Assembly (NCBI RefSeq): GCF_016616885.1
Contig: NZ_CP067102.1
Location: 6,600,501-6,664,500 of the forward strand
Length of the DNA stretch: 64,000 nucleotides
Reading direction: 5' to 3'
Source of the DNA: Bradyrhizobium diazoefficiens
Lineage (GTDB): Bacteria > Pseudomonadota > Alphaproteobacteria > Rhizobiales > Xanthobacteraceae
Positions 42,984-51,333 of this stretch are shown here, one piece after another. Every line of letters begins with the position of its first letter. Position 1 is the stretch's first letter. Below the pieces are notes generated by a model. That model searched no databases, had not been told where the DNA came from, and saw only the letters and a list, made by a program, of their open reading frames with translations. The translations under genes were made by a program, and so were the position numbers.

Positions 42984-44315
42984 ATGACGACCTCGCCTCA
43001 CGCGACCTCGCCAAAAACGAACTCGCAAAGCACGACATCGAATTCGGCTTCCGCGCCCCCTCATCTCGCCATCGTCCTGTTCTCGCTCGCGATGGGCGGG
43101 TTTGCGATCGGAACCACCGAATTCGCATCGATGAGCCTGCTGCCGTTCTTCGCGGCCGACCTTCACATCGACGAGCCGACGGCTGGACACGCGATCAGCG
43201 CTTACGCCCTCGGCGTGGTGCTGGGTGCGCCGCTGATTGCCGTGCTCGGTGCACGATTCGCACGGCGCACGCAGTTGCTGGTGCTGATGGCGGTGTTCGC
43301 GCTCGGCAATGCCCTCACCGCGCTTGCGCCGAGCTTTGGCGCGATGATTGCCGCCCGCTTTCTCTCAGGCCTGCCCCACGGCGCCTATTTCGGCATCGCC
43401 GCGTTGGTTGCGGCCTCGCTTGTTCCGCAACACCGCCGCTCGCAGGCGGTTGGCCAAGTGATGCTGGGCCTGACCGTTGCCACCATCATCGGCGTTCCCT
43501 TGGCCAATCTGATTGGCCAGGCGGTCGGCTGGCGCGCGAGTTTTGGCCTCGTCTCGGCACTGGCGCTGCTCACGATGCTGCTGTGCGCGCTGTTCGCACC
43601 GCGCGACCGGGCTGGCCGGTCGGATCCACTGCGCGAGCTCGGCGCGCTCAAAAGCCGCCGCGTCTGGATCACGCTCGCGATCAGCGCCATCGGCTTCGGC
43701 GGCATGTTCGCCGTCTACACCTATCTGGCGACGACCTTGATCGAGGTCACCAAGGTCCGCACCGAGGTCATTCCGTTCTTCCTGGCGATCTTCGGCATCG
43801 GCGCCACGCTCGGCAATCTGTTCGTGCCGCGCTTCGCCGATCGCGCGTTGATGCCGACGGCGGGCGGCATCCTGCTGTTTGCAGCCGTCGCGCTGCTGGT
43901 GTTTCCGCTGGCCGCCGGCAATCCCTGGCTGCTGGCGATCGACATTTTTGCGATCGGCGCCAGCGTCGCGCTCGGGGCCGTGCTGCAAACGCGGCTGATG
44001 GACGTCGCGGGAGACGCGCAGGCGCTCGCGGCCGCGCTCAACCATTCGGCGTTCAACACCGCCAATGCGCTCGGCCCATTCCTCGGCGGCCTCGCCATTC
44101 GCCAGGGGCTCGGCTGGACCTCCACCGGCCCCGTCGGCGCCGCGCTGGCGGTCGTGGGCTTTCTGATCTGGATCGTCGCCTATCGCGACGGCGGCTCGAC
44201 ACCGGTCGAGCACGTCTCGGGCAGTGACGCCGCACCACAAGAGAACGCTCCCCTCAAGCGCGCGCCACCGTTGGCGCCGGAGAAACGGAGCCGCTCCAAG
44301 GACCCGGTGGCCTGA
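42984..44315 (+). CDS. MFS transporter, DHA1 (arabinose/drug efflux-like)
   Basis: About 443 aa from the ATG at 42984. A polar Ser/Thr-rich N terminus precedes twelve hydrophobic segments. FAIGTTEFASMSLLPFFAAD with HAISAYALGVVLGAPLIAVL is the sequence start of the AraJ/YdhP-type efflux branch, and ARFLSGLPHGAYFGIAALVA follows. TVATIIGVPLANLIGQAVGW in the fifth segment is the antiporter motif C region of DHA1 exporters. The C-terminal tail is basic and Pro-rich. Likely proton-driven export of sugars or drugs; the substrate is unknown. It stands alone and faces a convergent mini-gene. Confidence 0.88.
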   Translation: MTTSPHATSPKTNSQSTTSNSASAPPHLAIVLFSLAMGGFAIGTTEFASMSLLPFFAADLHIDEPTAGHAISAYALGVVLGAPLIAVLGARFARRTQLLVLMAVFALGNALTALAPSFGAMIAARFLSGLPHGAYFGIAALVAASLVPQHRRSQAVGQVMLGLTVATIIGVPLANLIGQAVGWRASFGLVSALALLTMLLCALFAPRDRAGRSDPLRELGALKSRRVWITLAISAIGFGGMFAVYTYLATTLIEVTKVRTEVIPFFLAIFGIGATLGNLFVPRFADRALMPTAGGILLFAAVALLVFPLAAGNPWLLAIDIFAIGASVALGAVLQTRLMDVAGDAQALAAALNHSAFNTANALGPFLGGLAIRQGLGWTSTGPVGAALAVVGFLIWIVAYRDGGSTPVEHVSGSDAAPQENAPLKRAPPLAPEKRSRSKDPVA

Positions 44316-44330
44316 CGGATCGCGACAGGC

Positions 44331-44489
44331 TCAGAACAAAGCGGCGTTGAGAGCCTGTCCGTAGATCATCGCGGCCACGAGCGAGACCAGCAGGCCCGCG
44401 CCCGAGAAGATCACCAGGATCTTCAGAGTTTCGACGTCGACATTGGTTCCCGTCGCGCGGGATATTGCCCTTGCCAGTGCAGCAATCAT
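44331..44489 (-). CDS. small membrane protein, hypothetical
   Basis: A 52-aa product from the ATG at 44489, preceded by CGGAGCTGGCG; an upstream ATG at 44534 would give 67 aa but lacks a binding site. It begins MIAALARAISRATGTNVDVE and has one membrane helix (ILVIFSGAGLLVSLVAAMIY). No known family is recognised. It converges on the MFS gene with a 15-base gap. Such single-helix proteins are common in rhizobia and of unknown role. Confidence 0.6.
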   Translation of the reverse strand: MIAALARAISRATGTNVDVETLKILVIFSGAGLLVSLVAAMIYGQALNAALF

Positions 44490-44600
44490 CGCCAGCTCCG
44501 AAGCCGGCCGCGCGGACGCGAGGCCTGACTTCATCTAGCGCAGATCGGCGCGCCTGCCTGTGAAGCAGATTACAGGTGGGCCTCGGCTATTGGCCCCGCG

Positions 44601-44706
44601 CTAGAGCGTTTTCAAGCGAAGTGGATGCCGGTTCGCGTCAAGAAAACGCGTCAATACAAGAATCTAGAGCCCCGTTCCGATTCCATCGGAACGGAAATGG
44701 CTCTAG
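44601..44706. repeat. palindromic dispersed repeat bounded by CTAGAGC / GCTCTAG
   Basis: CTAGAGC at 44601-44607 is repeated at 44664-44670 and mirrored by GCTCTAG at 44700-44706. The right half is a strong hairpin with CCGTTCCGA (44672-44680) pairing to TCGGAACGG (44686-44694). The left half (GCGTTTTCAAGCGAAGTGGA, then CCGGTTCGCGTCAAGAAAAC) resembles a repeat I recall from many Rhizobiales genomes. It lies just past the hydroxyacid oxidase stop. Confidence 0.75.
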
Positions 44707-44730
44707 TCGCGCGTGTCTTCTCGCCGCGCG

Positions 44731-45882
44731 CTACCCGGGCCGGAAGCGCAGATTGGCGCGCGACAGCTGGCTGATCGACGTGCACCCCATCAGCTTCATG
44801 CCGCGCTCGAGCTCGGCGCGCAGCAGGCCGAGGGCCCGTTCGACACCGGGCTGGCCGGCGGCGGCGAGCGGATACAGATAATATCGTCCAAGCCCGACCG
44901 CCTTGGCTCCGAGCGACAACGCTTTCAGGATATGAGTTCCGCGCTGGATGCCGCCATCCATCATCACATCGATGCGGTCACCCACGGCATCGACGATTTC
45001 GGCGAGCTGATCGAAGGCTGAGCGGGAGCCGTCGAGCTGGCGGCCGCCATGGTTGGACAGGACGATCCCGGCACAGCCGATATCAACTGCGCGACGCGCG
45101 TCTTCCACCGACATGATCCCTTTCAAGCAGAACGGCCCGTTCCAGGTTCGCACCATCTCCGCGACATCGTCCCAGTTCATCGCGGGATCCAGCATCTCCG
45201 TGAAATAGCGGCCGATCGACATGGCGCCGCCACCCATGTCGACGTGCTCCTCCAGTTGCGGCAGCCTGAATTTCTCGTGGGTGAGATACTCGATGCCCCA
45301 TCGCGGCTTGATCGCGAACTGCAGCATGCCGGCAAGCGTCAGGCGGAAGGGAATGCTGAAGCCGGTGCGCAGATCGCGCTCGCGATTTCCTCCAGTGATG
45401 CTGTCCACCGTCAGCATCATCACCTCGACGCCGGCCTCCTTGGCGCGCTGCATCATGGCGCGGTTGAGGCCGCGATCCCTGTGGAAATAGAACTGATAGA
45501 CCTGCGGCGTGTCGTAGGCCTTGCGCAGTTCCTCGAGGCTCACCGTGCCCAGCGAGGAGACACCGAACATGGTGCCATATTTCGCAGCCGCCGCGGCGAC
45601 TGCGCGCTCGCCGTCATGATGGAACAGCCGCTGCAAGGCGGTCGGCGAGCAATAGAACGGCAGCGCGAGCTTCTGGCCCATGACCGTCACTGAAAGGTCG
45701 ACCTGCTGCACGCCACGCAGCACGTTGGGCAGCAAATCGCAATGCTCGAAGCTGGCGCTGTTGCGGCGATGGGTCGTCTCATCGTCGGCGGCGCCGTCGA
45801 TATAGTTGAAGATCGGGCCGGGCAGCCGGTGACGCGCCAGCCGCCGGAAGTCGTGGAAGTTATGACATTGTGCCAGTCGCAT
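44731..45882 (-). CDS. FMN-dependent alpha-hydroxy-acid oxidase/dehydrogenase (LldD family)
   Basis: A 383-aa TIM-barrel flavoprotein. It begins FHDFRRLARHRLPGPIFNYI with DGAADDETTHRRNSASFEHC, the family N terminus. FYCSPTALQRLFHHDGERAV, MLTVDSITGGNRERDLRTGF, FCLKGIMSVEDARRAVDIGC (catalytic-region Lys) and IVLSNHGGRQLDGSRSAFDQ (active-site His-Gly-Gly-Arg) are all seen. DVMMDGGIQRGTHILKALSL binds the FMN phosphate. The substrate could be lactate or another 2-hydroxyacid. It is the last gene of the hexuronate operon, 34 bp after uxuA, so a sugar-derived hydroxyacid is possible. Confidence 0.9.
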   Translation of the reverse strand: MRLAQCHNFHDFRRLARHRLPGPIFNYIDGAADDETTHRRNSASFEHCDLLPNVLRGVQQVDLSVTVMGQKLALPFYCSPTALQRLFHHDGERAVAAAAAKYGTMFGVSSLGTVSLEELRKAYDTPQVYQFYFHRDRGLNRAMMQRAKEAGVEVMMLTVDSITGGNRERDLRTGFSIPFRLTLAGMLQFAIKPRWGIEYLTHEKFRLPQLEEHVDMGGGAMSIGRYFTEMLDPAMNWDDVAEMVRTWNGPFCLKGIMSVEDARRAVDIGCAGIVLSNHGGRQLDGSRSAFDQLAEIVDAVGDRIDVMMDGGIQRGTHILKALSLGAKAVGLGRYYLYPLAAAGQPGVERALGLLRAELERGMKLMGCTSISQLSRANLRFRPG

Positions 45883-45916
45883 CTTTCACCGCCGCTCACA
45901 CACTGCCACAGATCTC

Positions 45917-47107
45917 TTATTGATGCTCGATCGCGCGGATCGCGCCGCGGAGCTCGGCGAGCCCCCGGAGGCGGCCGATTGCAGTATAGCCCGGATTGGT
46001 GCGCTTGGTGGCGGCGAGATCGTCGAGCATGCGGTGGCCATGATCGGGACGGAACACGATTTGCTTGTCCGGCGAACGCCGCGCGTTCTCCTTCAACAGC
46101 ACCTTCAGCACCGCGACCATGTCGACGTCGCCATCGAGATGATCGGACTCGTAGAACGTCAGGCCGTCGGCCTCGCGCTTGGTCGCACGCAGATGCGCGA
46201 AAGCGATCCGCGGGCCGAAACGCTCGGCCATCGCAGGCAGATTGTTCTCGGCACGCACGCCGAGCGAGCCGGTGCACAGGCAGATGCCGTTGGCCTGGGA
46301 CGGCACGGCACCGAACAGCGCCTGGTAGTCGTCGGCGGTCGAGGCGACGCGCGGCAGGCCGAACAGCGGGCGCGGCGGATCATCCGGATGTAGGGTCAGC
46401 GACACGCCGAGTTGCTCGGCGACCGGCGCGACACGCGCGAGGAACTCGGCGAGATGCTGCCGCAGGACCTTTGGCGTGATGTCACGATAGGTCTCTAACC
46501 GATCGCGGAATTGCGGGATGGTCATCGGCTCGGTGGTCGAGCCCGGCAGCGCGCTGGCGATCGCCATGATGAGATAGTCGATGTCCGCCTGGCTCATCTT
46601 CTCGAACCGCGCCTTCGCGCGCGCCTGCGCTTCCTGCGAATATTCCTGCGCGGCCGCAGGGCGCTTGAGGATATGCAGCTCGAACGCCGCAAAGCGGTCC
46701 TGGTCGAAGCGCATGGCGCGGGCGCCGTTCGGCAGCTCCCATTCCAGATCGGTCCGGCACCAGTCGACCACAGGCATGAAATTGTAGCAGATGATCTTGA
46801 TGCCGGAAGCGGCCACCGCCTCCAGGCTCGCGATCCACGCTTCGATCGACTTCGTTGCCTTGGCCCCGAGGCGCTTGACGTCGTCGGGGATCGGAATCGA
46901 TTCCACCACCGACCAGGTCAGCTGCGAGCGGCCGGGCTGGCCGCGCTCGATGAAATCCTTGCGCTCCTCGACCGCCTTGCGCGTCCAGGCCTCCCCAATC
47001 GGGACCTGATGCAGCGCCGAGACGATATCTGTCGCCCCGGCCTGCCTGACATCGTCGAGCGAGACCGGATCATCCGGCCCGTACCAGCGCCATCCCTCTA
47101 GCATCAT
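45917..47107 (-). CDS. uxuA: mannonate dehydratase
   Basis: A 396-aa enzyme that converts D-mannonate to 2-keto-3-deoxygluconate in hexuronate breakdown. MMLEGWRWYGPDDPVSLDDV with QAGATDIVSALHQVPIGEAW is the typical UxuA start. GIKIICYNFMPVVDWCRTDL, LTLHPDDPPRPLFGLPRVAS (metal His), NGICLCTGSLGVRAENNLPA (metal Cys) and VFRPDHGHRMLDDLAATKRT (metal Asp/His) follow. The ATG overlaps the dehydrogenase stop by 4 bases. Together with the divergent uxuB and the TRAP transporter it defines a hexuronate locus. Confidence 0.96.
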   Translation of the reverse strand: MMLEGWRWYGPDDPVSLDDVRQAGATDIVSALHQVPIGEAWTRKAVEERKDFIERGQPGRSQLTWSVVESIPIPDDVKRLGAKATKSIEAWIASLEAVAASGIKIICYNFMPVVDWCRTDLEWELPNGARAMRFDQDRFAAFELHILKRPAAAQEYSQEAQARAKARFEKMSQADIDYLIMAIASALPGSTTEPMTIPQFRDRLETYRDITPKVLRQHLAEFLARVAPVAEQLGVSLTLHPDDPPRPLFGLPRVASTADDYQALFGAVPSQANGICLCTGSLGVRAENNLPAMAERFGPRIAFAHLRATKREADGLTFYESDHLDGDVDMVAVLKVLLKENARRSPDKQIVFRPDHGHRMLDDLAATKRTNPGYTAIGRLRGLAELRGAIRAIEHQ

Positions 47108-48165
47108 GGATCTCTCCGGTCAGCGGTCAGCACGACCTTGACGCTCTGCGAGCGGTCGAGCGCCAGCCGCAACGCGTCCGGCGCAGTCGACAGCGGCCGC
47201 TCGGCCGTGACCAGCGACAGCACGTCGACGCTGCCCGCACCGATCAGTTCCACCGCGGTCATGAATTCGAGCCCAAAGCGGAACGAGCCGCGCAGGTCGA
47301 TCTCCTTCGCCATCACCGCATTCGACGGCGTCGGAATCTGGCCGCCCGGCAGGTTGCCGATCTGCACGACAATACCACCGCGCCTGACAATGCCGATGGC
47401 GCTGGCAAGACCCGCGGCCGTGCCAGAGACTTCGAACGCGACATCGTAGGGACGCGAGGCCGCCTGCGCTTTCAGGCCCTCTTCACCGTTTGCGACGTTC
47501 TCGACATGCGATGCGCCGAGCCGGGTCGCGAAGGCCAGCGGGGCCGATGCGATGTCGGCCACCGTGATATCGGCCATGCCGGCGCGGTGCGCGGCCAACA
47601 TGGTCAGAAGCCCGATCGGACCGGCGCCAAAGATGATGCCGCGCTTGCCCTGGATGTTACCGGCACGCGCGACGGCGTGCAGGCAGACCGCAAGAGGCTC
47701 GGCGAGCGCTGCGGCCTGATAGGACACATGGTCCGGGATCTTCACGCACTGCGCCGGGATCGCATCGAAATAGTTGGCAAAACCGCCCTGCATATGCGGC
47801 GTTTTCGACGCCGAACCCATGAAGTAGATATTTTCGCAGAGGTTTTGACGACCCTCGCGACAGGCAGTGCAATGGCCGCACCAGCGCGACGGATTGACGG
47901 CGACGCGGTCGCCGACCTTCAGGTTCGCCGCCGAGCCGGCGATCTCCGCGACCTGGCCCGAGATCTCGTGCCCGAGCACCAGCGGCGACTTCACCACGAA
48001 GTCGCCGGTCCGGGCGTGGCGGAAGTAATGCATGTCCGAGCCGCAGATGCCGCCGGCACCGAAGCGGATGCGCACCATGCCGTCTGCGAGCCTGTCGAGC
48101 GGATGCTCGATCATGCGCAGATCTTCGGGGCCGAACAGGGTTGCGGCGAGAGAGGTCGAGGTCAT
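47104..48165 (-). CDS. zinc-dependent alcohol dehydrogenase, L-idonate 5-dehydrogenase-like
   Basis: A 353-aa MDR-family enzyme from the ATG at 48165; the frame is open upstream, but that part lies inside dctM. Catalytic zinc ligands are in GGICGSDMHYFRHARTGDFV (Cys) and LVLGHEISGQVAEI (His-Glu). The structural zinc site is WCGHCTACREGRQNLCENIY. IIFGAGPIGLLTMLAAHRAG binds NAD(P). The DMHYF and HARTGDFVVKSPLVLGHE pattern is that of L-idonate 5-dehydrogenase and sorbitol dehydrogenase. It probably interconverts a sugar acid with its keto form, feeding uxuA's pathway. It overlaps dctM and uxuA by 4 bases each (ATGA). Confidence 0.9.
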   Translation of the reverse strand: MTSTSLAATLFGPEDLRMIEHPLDRLADGMVRIRFGAGGICGSDMHYFRHARTGDFVVKSPLVLGHEISGQVAEIAGSAANLKVGDRVAVNPSRWCGHCTACREGRQNLCENIYFMGSASKTPHMQGGFANYFDAIPAQCVKIPDHVSYQAAALAEPLAVCLHAVARAGNIQGKRGIIFGAGPIGLLTMLAAHRAGMADITVADIASAPLAFATRLGASHVENVANGEEGLKAQAASRPYDVAFEVSGTAAGLASAIGIVRRGGIVVQIGNLPGGQIPTPSNAVMAKEIDLRGSFRFGLEFMTAVELIGAGSVDVLSLVTAERPLSTAPDALRLALDRSQSVKVVLTADRRDP

Positions 48166-49568
48166 TTGGAAAGTCCCATGTATTTCGGCAGCCAGAGGGT
48201 CAGTTCGGGAATGTAGGTGATCGCGATCAGCGCGACCAGCAGCGGCACCAGCCAGGGCAGGATCGCGACCGTGGTGCGCTCGACCGAGAGCTTCGCCACG
48301 CGCGCGAGCACGAACAGCACCATGCCGAGCGGCGGATGCAACAGGCCGATCATCAGGTTCAGCGTCATGATCAGGCCGAAATGAATGGGATCGATGCCGA
48401 GCTTGAGCACGATCGGCAGCAGGATCGGCACCAGGATGGTGATCGCCGCCGTGGTGTCGATGAAGCAGCCGACGAACAGGATCAACACGTTGGCGAGCGC
48501 CAAAAACACCCATTTGTTGTGGGTGATGCTGAGCATCCAGTCCGAGAGCAGCTGGGCGGCCTGCGACACCGTCAGCAGCCAGGCGAAAATCGAGGCGGCG
48601 GTGACGATGAACAGCACCGAGGCCGTGGTCTCGATGGTATCGAAGGTCGCCTTCGCCACGGTCTTCAAGGTCATGGTGCGGTAACGCACGAGGCCGAGGA
48701 ACAGCGACCAGATCACGGCGGCGACCGCGGCCTCCGTCGGCGTGAACCAGCCGAGCGTCATGCCGCCGATCAGGATGACAGGCGCCATCAGCGCCATCAC
48801 CGCCGAAAAGTCGAAATACCAGTCGATCGCGAGCAGCGCGCCGAGCCCGATGACGACCGCGAGGTTGGTCGATAGGCCGGCCAGCGTCATCAGCCAGATC
48901 GCGAGCGGGAAAGACAGCACGACGACGATCTCGAGGCCGGCCGAGCCGAGCTGCGGCCAGGAGAACGGGGTGTCGCTGCCCCATTTATTCCGGTAGGCGA
49001 AGTAAGTGACCGTCGCCATCATCAGCAGCGTCAGGACCACGCCGGGAATGACGCCGCCAAGAAACAGCGCACCGATCGAGACATTTGCCATCATGCCGTA
49101 GATCACGAAGGGCAGCGACGGCGGGATGATGGGCCCGAGCGTCGCAGAGGCCGCGGTGACGCCGACGGAGAACTCGGTGGTGTAGCCGTGGTCCTTCATC
49201 GCCTTGATCTCGATGGTGCCGAGACCGGCGGCGTCCGCGATCGCGGTGCCGGACATGCCGGAGAAGATCACCGAGCCGATGATGTTGACGTGGCCGAGGC
49301 CGCCGCGCATCCAGCCGACCAGCGCAACCGCGAACTTGTAAATGCGGCCGGTGACGCCGGCGATGTTCATGAGATTGCCGGCCAGGATGAAGAAGGGCAC
49401 GGCGAGCAGCGGAAAGCTCTCGACGCCCGCGATCATGCGTTGCGCCAGCGTGACATCGGGCGTCACGCCGCTGACCAGGATGTAGAGCAGCGACGACGCG
49501 GCCATGGCAATCGCCACGGGAACGCCGAGCAGCATCAGGACGAGGAAACCTCCGAGCAACAGCAACAT
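48162..49568 (-). CDS. dctM: TRAP transporter large permease subunit DctM
   Basis: A 468-aa polytopic protein with about 12 hydrophobic segments, from the ATG at 49568 behind GAAGGG. It has PLLAVPFFILAGNLMNIAGV and the family blocks SGMSGTAIADAAGLGTIEIK and GVTAASATLGPIIPPSLPFV, the latter typical of DctM. FVGCFIDTTAAITILVPILL and LGIDPIHFGLIMTLNLMIGL follow, then THPP-like LLHPPLGMVLFV. It imports a carboxylate with Na+ or H+, together with DctQ and the binding protein. Genes around it suggest a hexuronate or related sugar acid. Confidence 0.95.
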   Translation of the reverse strand: MLLLLGGFLVLMLLGVPVAIAMAASSLLYILVSGVTPDVTLAQRMIAGVESFPLLAVPFFILAGNLMNIAGVTGRIYKFAVALVGWMRGGLGHVNIIGSVIFSGMSGTAIADAAGLGTIEIKAMKDHGYTTEFSVGVTAASATLGPIIPPSLPFVIYGMMANVSIGALFLGGVIPGVVLTLLMMATVTYFAYRNKWGSDTPFSWPQLGSAGLEIVVVLSFPLAIWLMTLAGLSTNLAVVIGLGALLAIDWYFDFSAVMALMAPVILIGGMTLGWFTPTEAAVAAVIWSLFLGLVRYRTMTLKTVAKATFDTIETTASVLFIVTAASIFAWLLTVSQAAQLLSDWMLSITHNKWVFLALANVLILFVGCFIDTTAAITILVPILLPIVLKLGIDPIHFGLIMTLNLMIGLLHPPLGMVLFVLARVAKLSVERTTVAILPWLVPLLVALIAITYIPELTLWLPKYMGLSK

Positions 49569-49572
49569 GGAA

Positions 49573-50151
49573 TTACCCTTCAAAACCGTCGTAAGCGCCG
49601 GGGCGTTCGAGGATCGAATAGCCCTGCCGCAAATGTTGCAGCGCGACCTGCAGCGAGCGAACGAACATCAGCACGAAGCCGAGCAGCACGGCGTAGTAGA
49701 CGTAGTTCTTGGGAAAGTTGATCGTGGTCATAGACTCGTCGCCGATGATCTGGATGTAGACCCAGACCAGCTTGACGGCGTAGCCGAAGAAGGCGATCCG
49801 GATCAGGTCGATGACCGTCGACAGCGCGCGCGCCACGGCATGCGGCAGATAGCGGTAGATCAGGTCGACCTGGATGTGCCGCGACAGCCGCACGCACATC
49901 GAGGCGCCGATGAAGACCACGCCGATCAGGCAATAGGTCGCGATCTCCTCGGTCCAGGCGTAGCTGTCGTTGAGGACGTAGCGGGTGAAGAACTGCAGGA
50001 AGACGGCGAGCGCCATCACCCAGAAGATCGCCAGCGCCACCCAATCCTCGAATGCGTAAATGCCGAGATCGACCTTCGGCATGGCCTCCTCCTCGAAGGT
50101 ATGGGCAATCTCGTCCCCGGTGATCTGCCGGTGCGCTTCGGCGGTCGACAT
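49573..50151 (-). CDS. dctQ: TRAP transporter small permease subunit DctQ
   Basis: A 192-aa protein with four hydrophobic segments, from the ATG at 50151 behind TGAGGAG. After a charged N terminus (HRQITGDEIAHTFEEEAMPK) come DWVALAIFWVMALAVFLQFF, the DctQ hallmark RYVLNDSYAWTEEIATYCLI, GVVFIGASMCVRLSRHIQVD and a final helix pair. Its stop lies 4 bases before dctM. A dispersed repeat separates it from dctP upstream. It works with DctM in the inner membrane. Confidence 0.93.
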   Translation of the reverse strand: MSTAEAHRQITGDEIAHTFEEEAMPKVDLGIYAFEDWVALAIFWVMALAVFLQFFTRYVLNDSYAWTEEIATYCLIGVVFIGASMCVRLSRHIQVDLIYRYLPHAVARALSTVIDLIRIAFFGYAVKLVWVYIQIIGDESMTTINFPKNYVYYAVLLGFVLMFVRSLQVALQHLRQGYSILERPGAYDGFEG

Positions 50152-50175
50152 GTGGTTACTCCTCAAAACCCGAAC

Positions 50176-50277
50176 GTCATTCCGGGGCGATGCGTGAGCA
50201 TCGAACCCGGAACCTCGAGATTCTCCGGTGCGCAATTGCGCACCGGAGTTCGGTCCTACGGACCGCCCCGGAATGAC
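50176..50277. repeat. palindromic repeat in the dctP-dctQ gap
   Basis: The ends GTCATTCCGGGGCG and CGCCCCGGAATGAC are perfect inverse copies. CATCGAACCCGGAACCTCGA follows the left arm, and CTCCGGTGCG pairs with CGCACCGGAG in the core. It is the same family as the inner element at 15768-15847 in kdp. It lies in a transcribed gap and could attenuate or process the mRNA between the abundant binding protein and the permeases. Confidence 0.8.
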
Positions 50278-50287
50278 GGCTACGCCG

Positions 50288-51265
50288 TCACTTCACCGCC
50301 TGGATGCGTTCCCAATCGGCCTTGCGATAGCCAAAGGTCTCGAACGGAACGTTCTTCAGCACGATGTCGCGGAACTCGTTCTTGTCGACCTCGGTCACGG
50401 TCAGGCCCTTTTCCTTAAAGAAGGCGACGAGCTTGGCCTCGTTCTGCTTGATCTCCTCGGTCGCTTTCGCGGCAGCCTCCTGCGCGACGTCGGTGAAGAT
50501 CTTCTTGTCCTCGTCCGAGAGCTTCTTCCAGAGCGCGCCAGCGACGACGGTGTTGAGGTGGTCGACGATGTGGCCGGTCAGCACGATGTGCTTCTGTACC
50601 TCGTAGAACTTCTTGGCCTCGATCGTCGGCAGCGGGTTCTCCTGCGCCTCGACGGTGCCGTTCTGGAGCGCGAGATAGACCTCGGCGAATGCGATCGGCG
50701 CGGTGTTGGCGCCGCAGGCGCGCGGCATGGCGAGATAGGCCGGCACGTCGGGCACGCGCATCTTCAGGCCCTTGAGGTCGGCGCAGGTCTTGATCGGCTT
50801 GTTCGACGAGGTCTGGCGCACGCCGTAATAGGTCACCGCGATGATGTGATGACCGCTCTTGTCCTCATACCCCTTGGCGAGCTCCTTGAAGATGTCGCTC
50901 TTGGTGTAGGCGAGCAGATGATCGGCGTCGCGGAAGGTGTAGGGATAATAGGTCACGCCGATCGGCGGAAAGCTCTTGGCCGCGAAGCTCGAGCCGGAGA
51001 TGATGATGTCGACCGAGCCGAGCGAAAGGCCCTGGTTGATGTCGGCTTCCTTGCCGAGTTGCGACGCCGGATAGACGTCGATCTGGTAGCGCCCGTTGGT
51101 GCGCTTGCCGATCTCCTGTGCGGCCCAGACCGAAGCGGTGTGGAACGGCTCCGAGGTCTCGTAGACATGGGCCCATTTCAACTTGGTCTGCGCCAGGCCG
51201 GCCTGGGTAGTGGCAAGCATCGCCGCGGCCGAGACCGCCAGCACCGTCGTCATCTTCTTCAACAC
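50288..51265 (-). CDS. dctP: TRAP transporter solute-binding protein DctP
   Basis: A 325-aa periplasmic protein. The signal peptide MLKKMTTVLAVSAAAMLATT ends near AGLAQ-T. The mature start KLKWAHVYETSEPFHTASVW, the RYQIDVYPASQLGKEADINQ block, GLKMRVPDVPAYLAMPRACG (the Arg that binds the ligand carboxylate) and FAEVYLALQNGTVEAQENPL are the DctP family pattern. It binds a carboxylated ligand, here probably a hexuronate. It is 70 bp from the regulator gene on the same strand; a 10-bp palindrome, GACTTAAGTC (51281-51290), lies just upstream. Confidence 0.94.
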   Translation of the reverse strand: MLKKMTTVLAVSAAAMLATTQAGLAQTKLKWAHVYETSEPFHTASVWAAQEIGKRTNGRYQIDVYPASQLGKEADINQGLSLGSVDIIISGSSFAAKSFPPIGVTYYPYTFRDADHLLAYTKSDIFKELAKGYEDKSGHHIIAVTYYGVRQTSSNKPIKTCADLKGLKMRVPDVPAYLAMPRACGANTAPIAFAEVYLALQNGTVEAQENPLPTIEAKKFYEVQKHIVLTGHIVDHLNTVVAGALWKKLSDEDKKIFTDVAQEAAAKATEEIKQNEAKLVAFFKEKGLTVTEVDKNEFRDIVLKNVPFETFGYRKADWERIQAVK

Positions 51266-51333
51266 TGAATATCCTCCACTGACTTAAGTCTGCTTCTTGT
51301 TCACCCGCCCGAAACGAGGCGAGCCGCCCAGTC

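Noticed and set aside
48165..48984. Upstream extension of the zinc-dehydrogenase frame towards 48984
   Set aside because: It lies wholly inside dctM in another frame and is Arg/His/Asp-rich; the dehydrogenase starts at the ATG 48165.
51281..51290. 10-bp palindrome GACTTAAGTC upstream of dctP, considered as an operator
   Set aside because: Too short, found once, and unlike the UxuR-type site next door; kept only as a remark under dctP.
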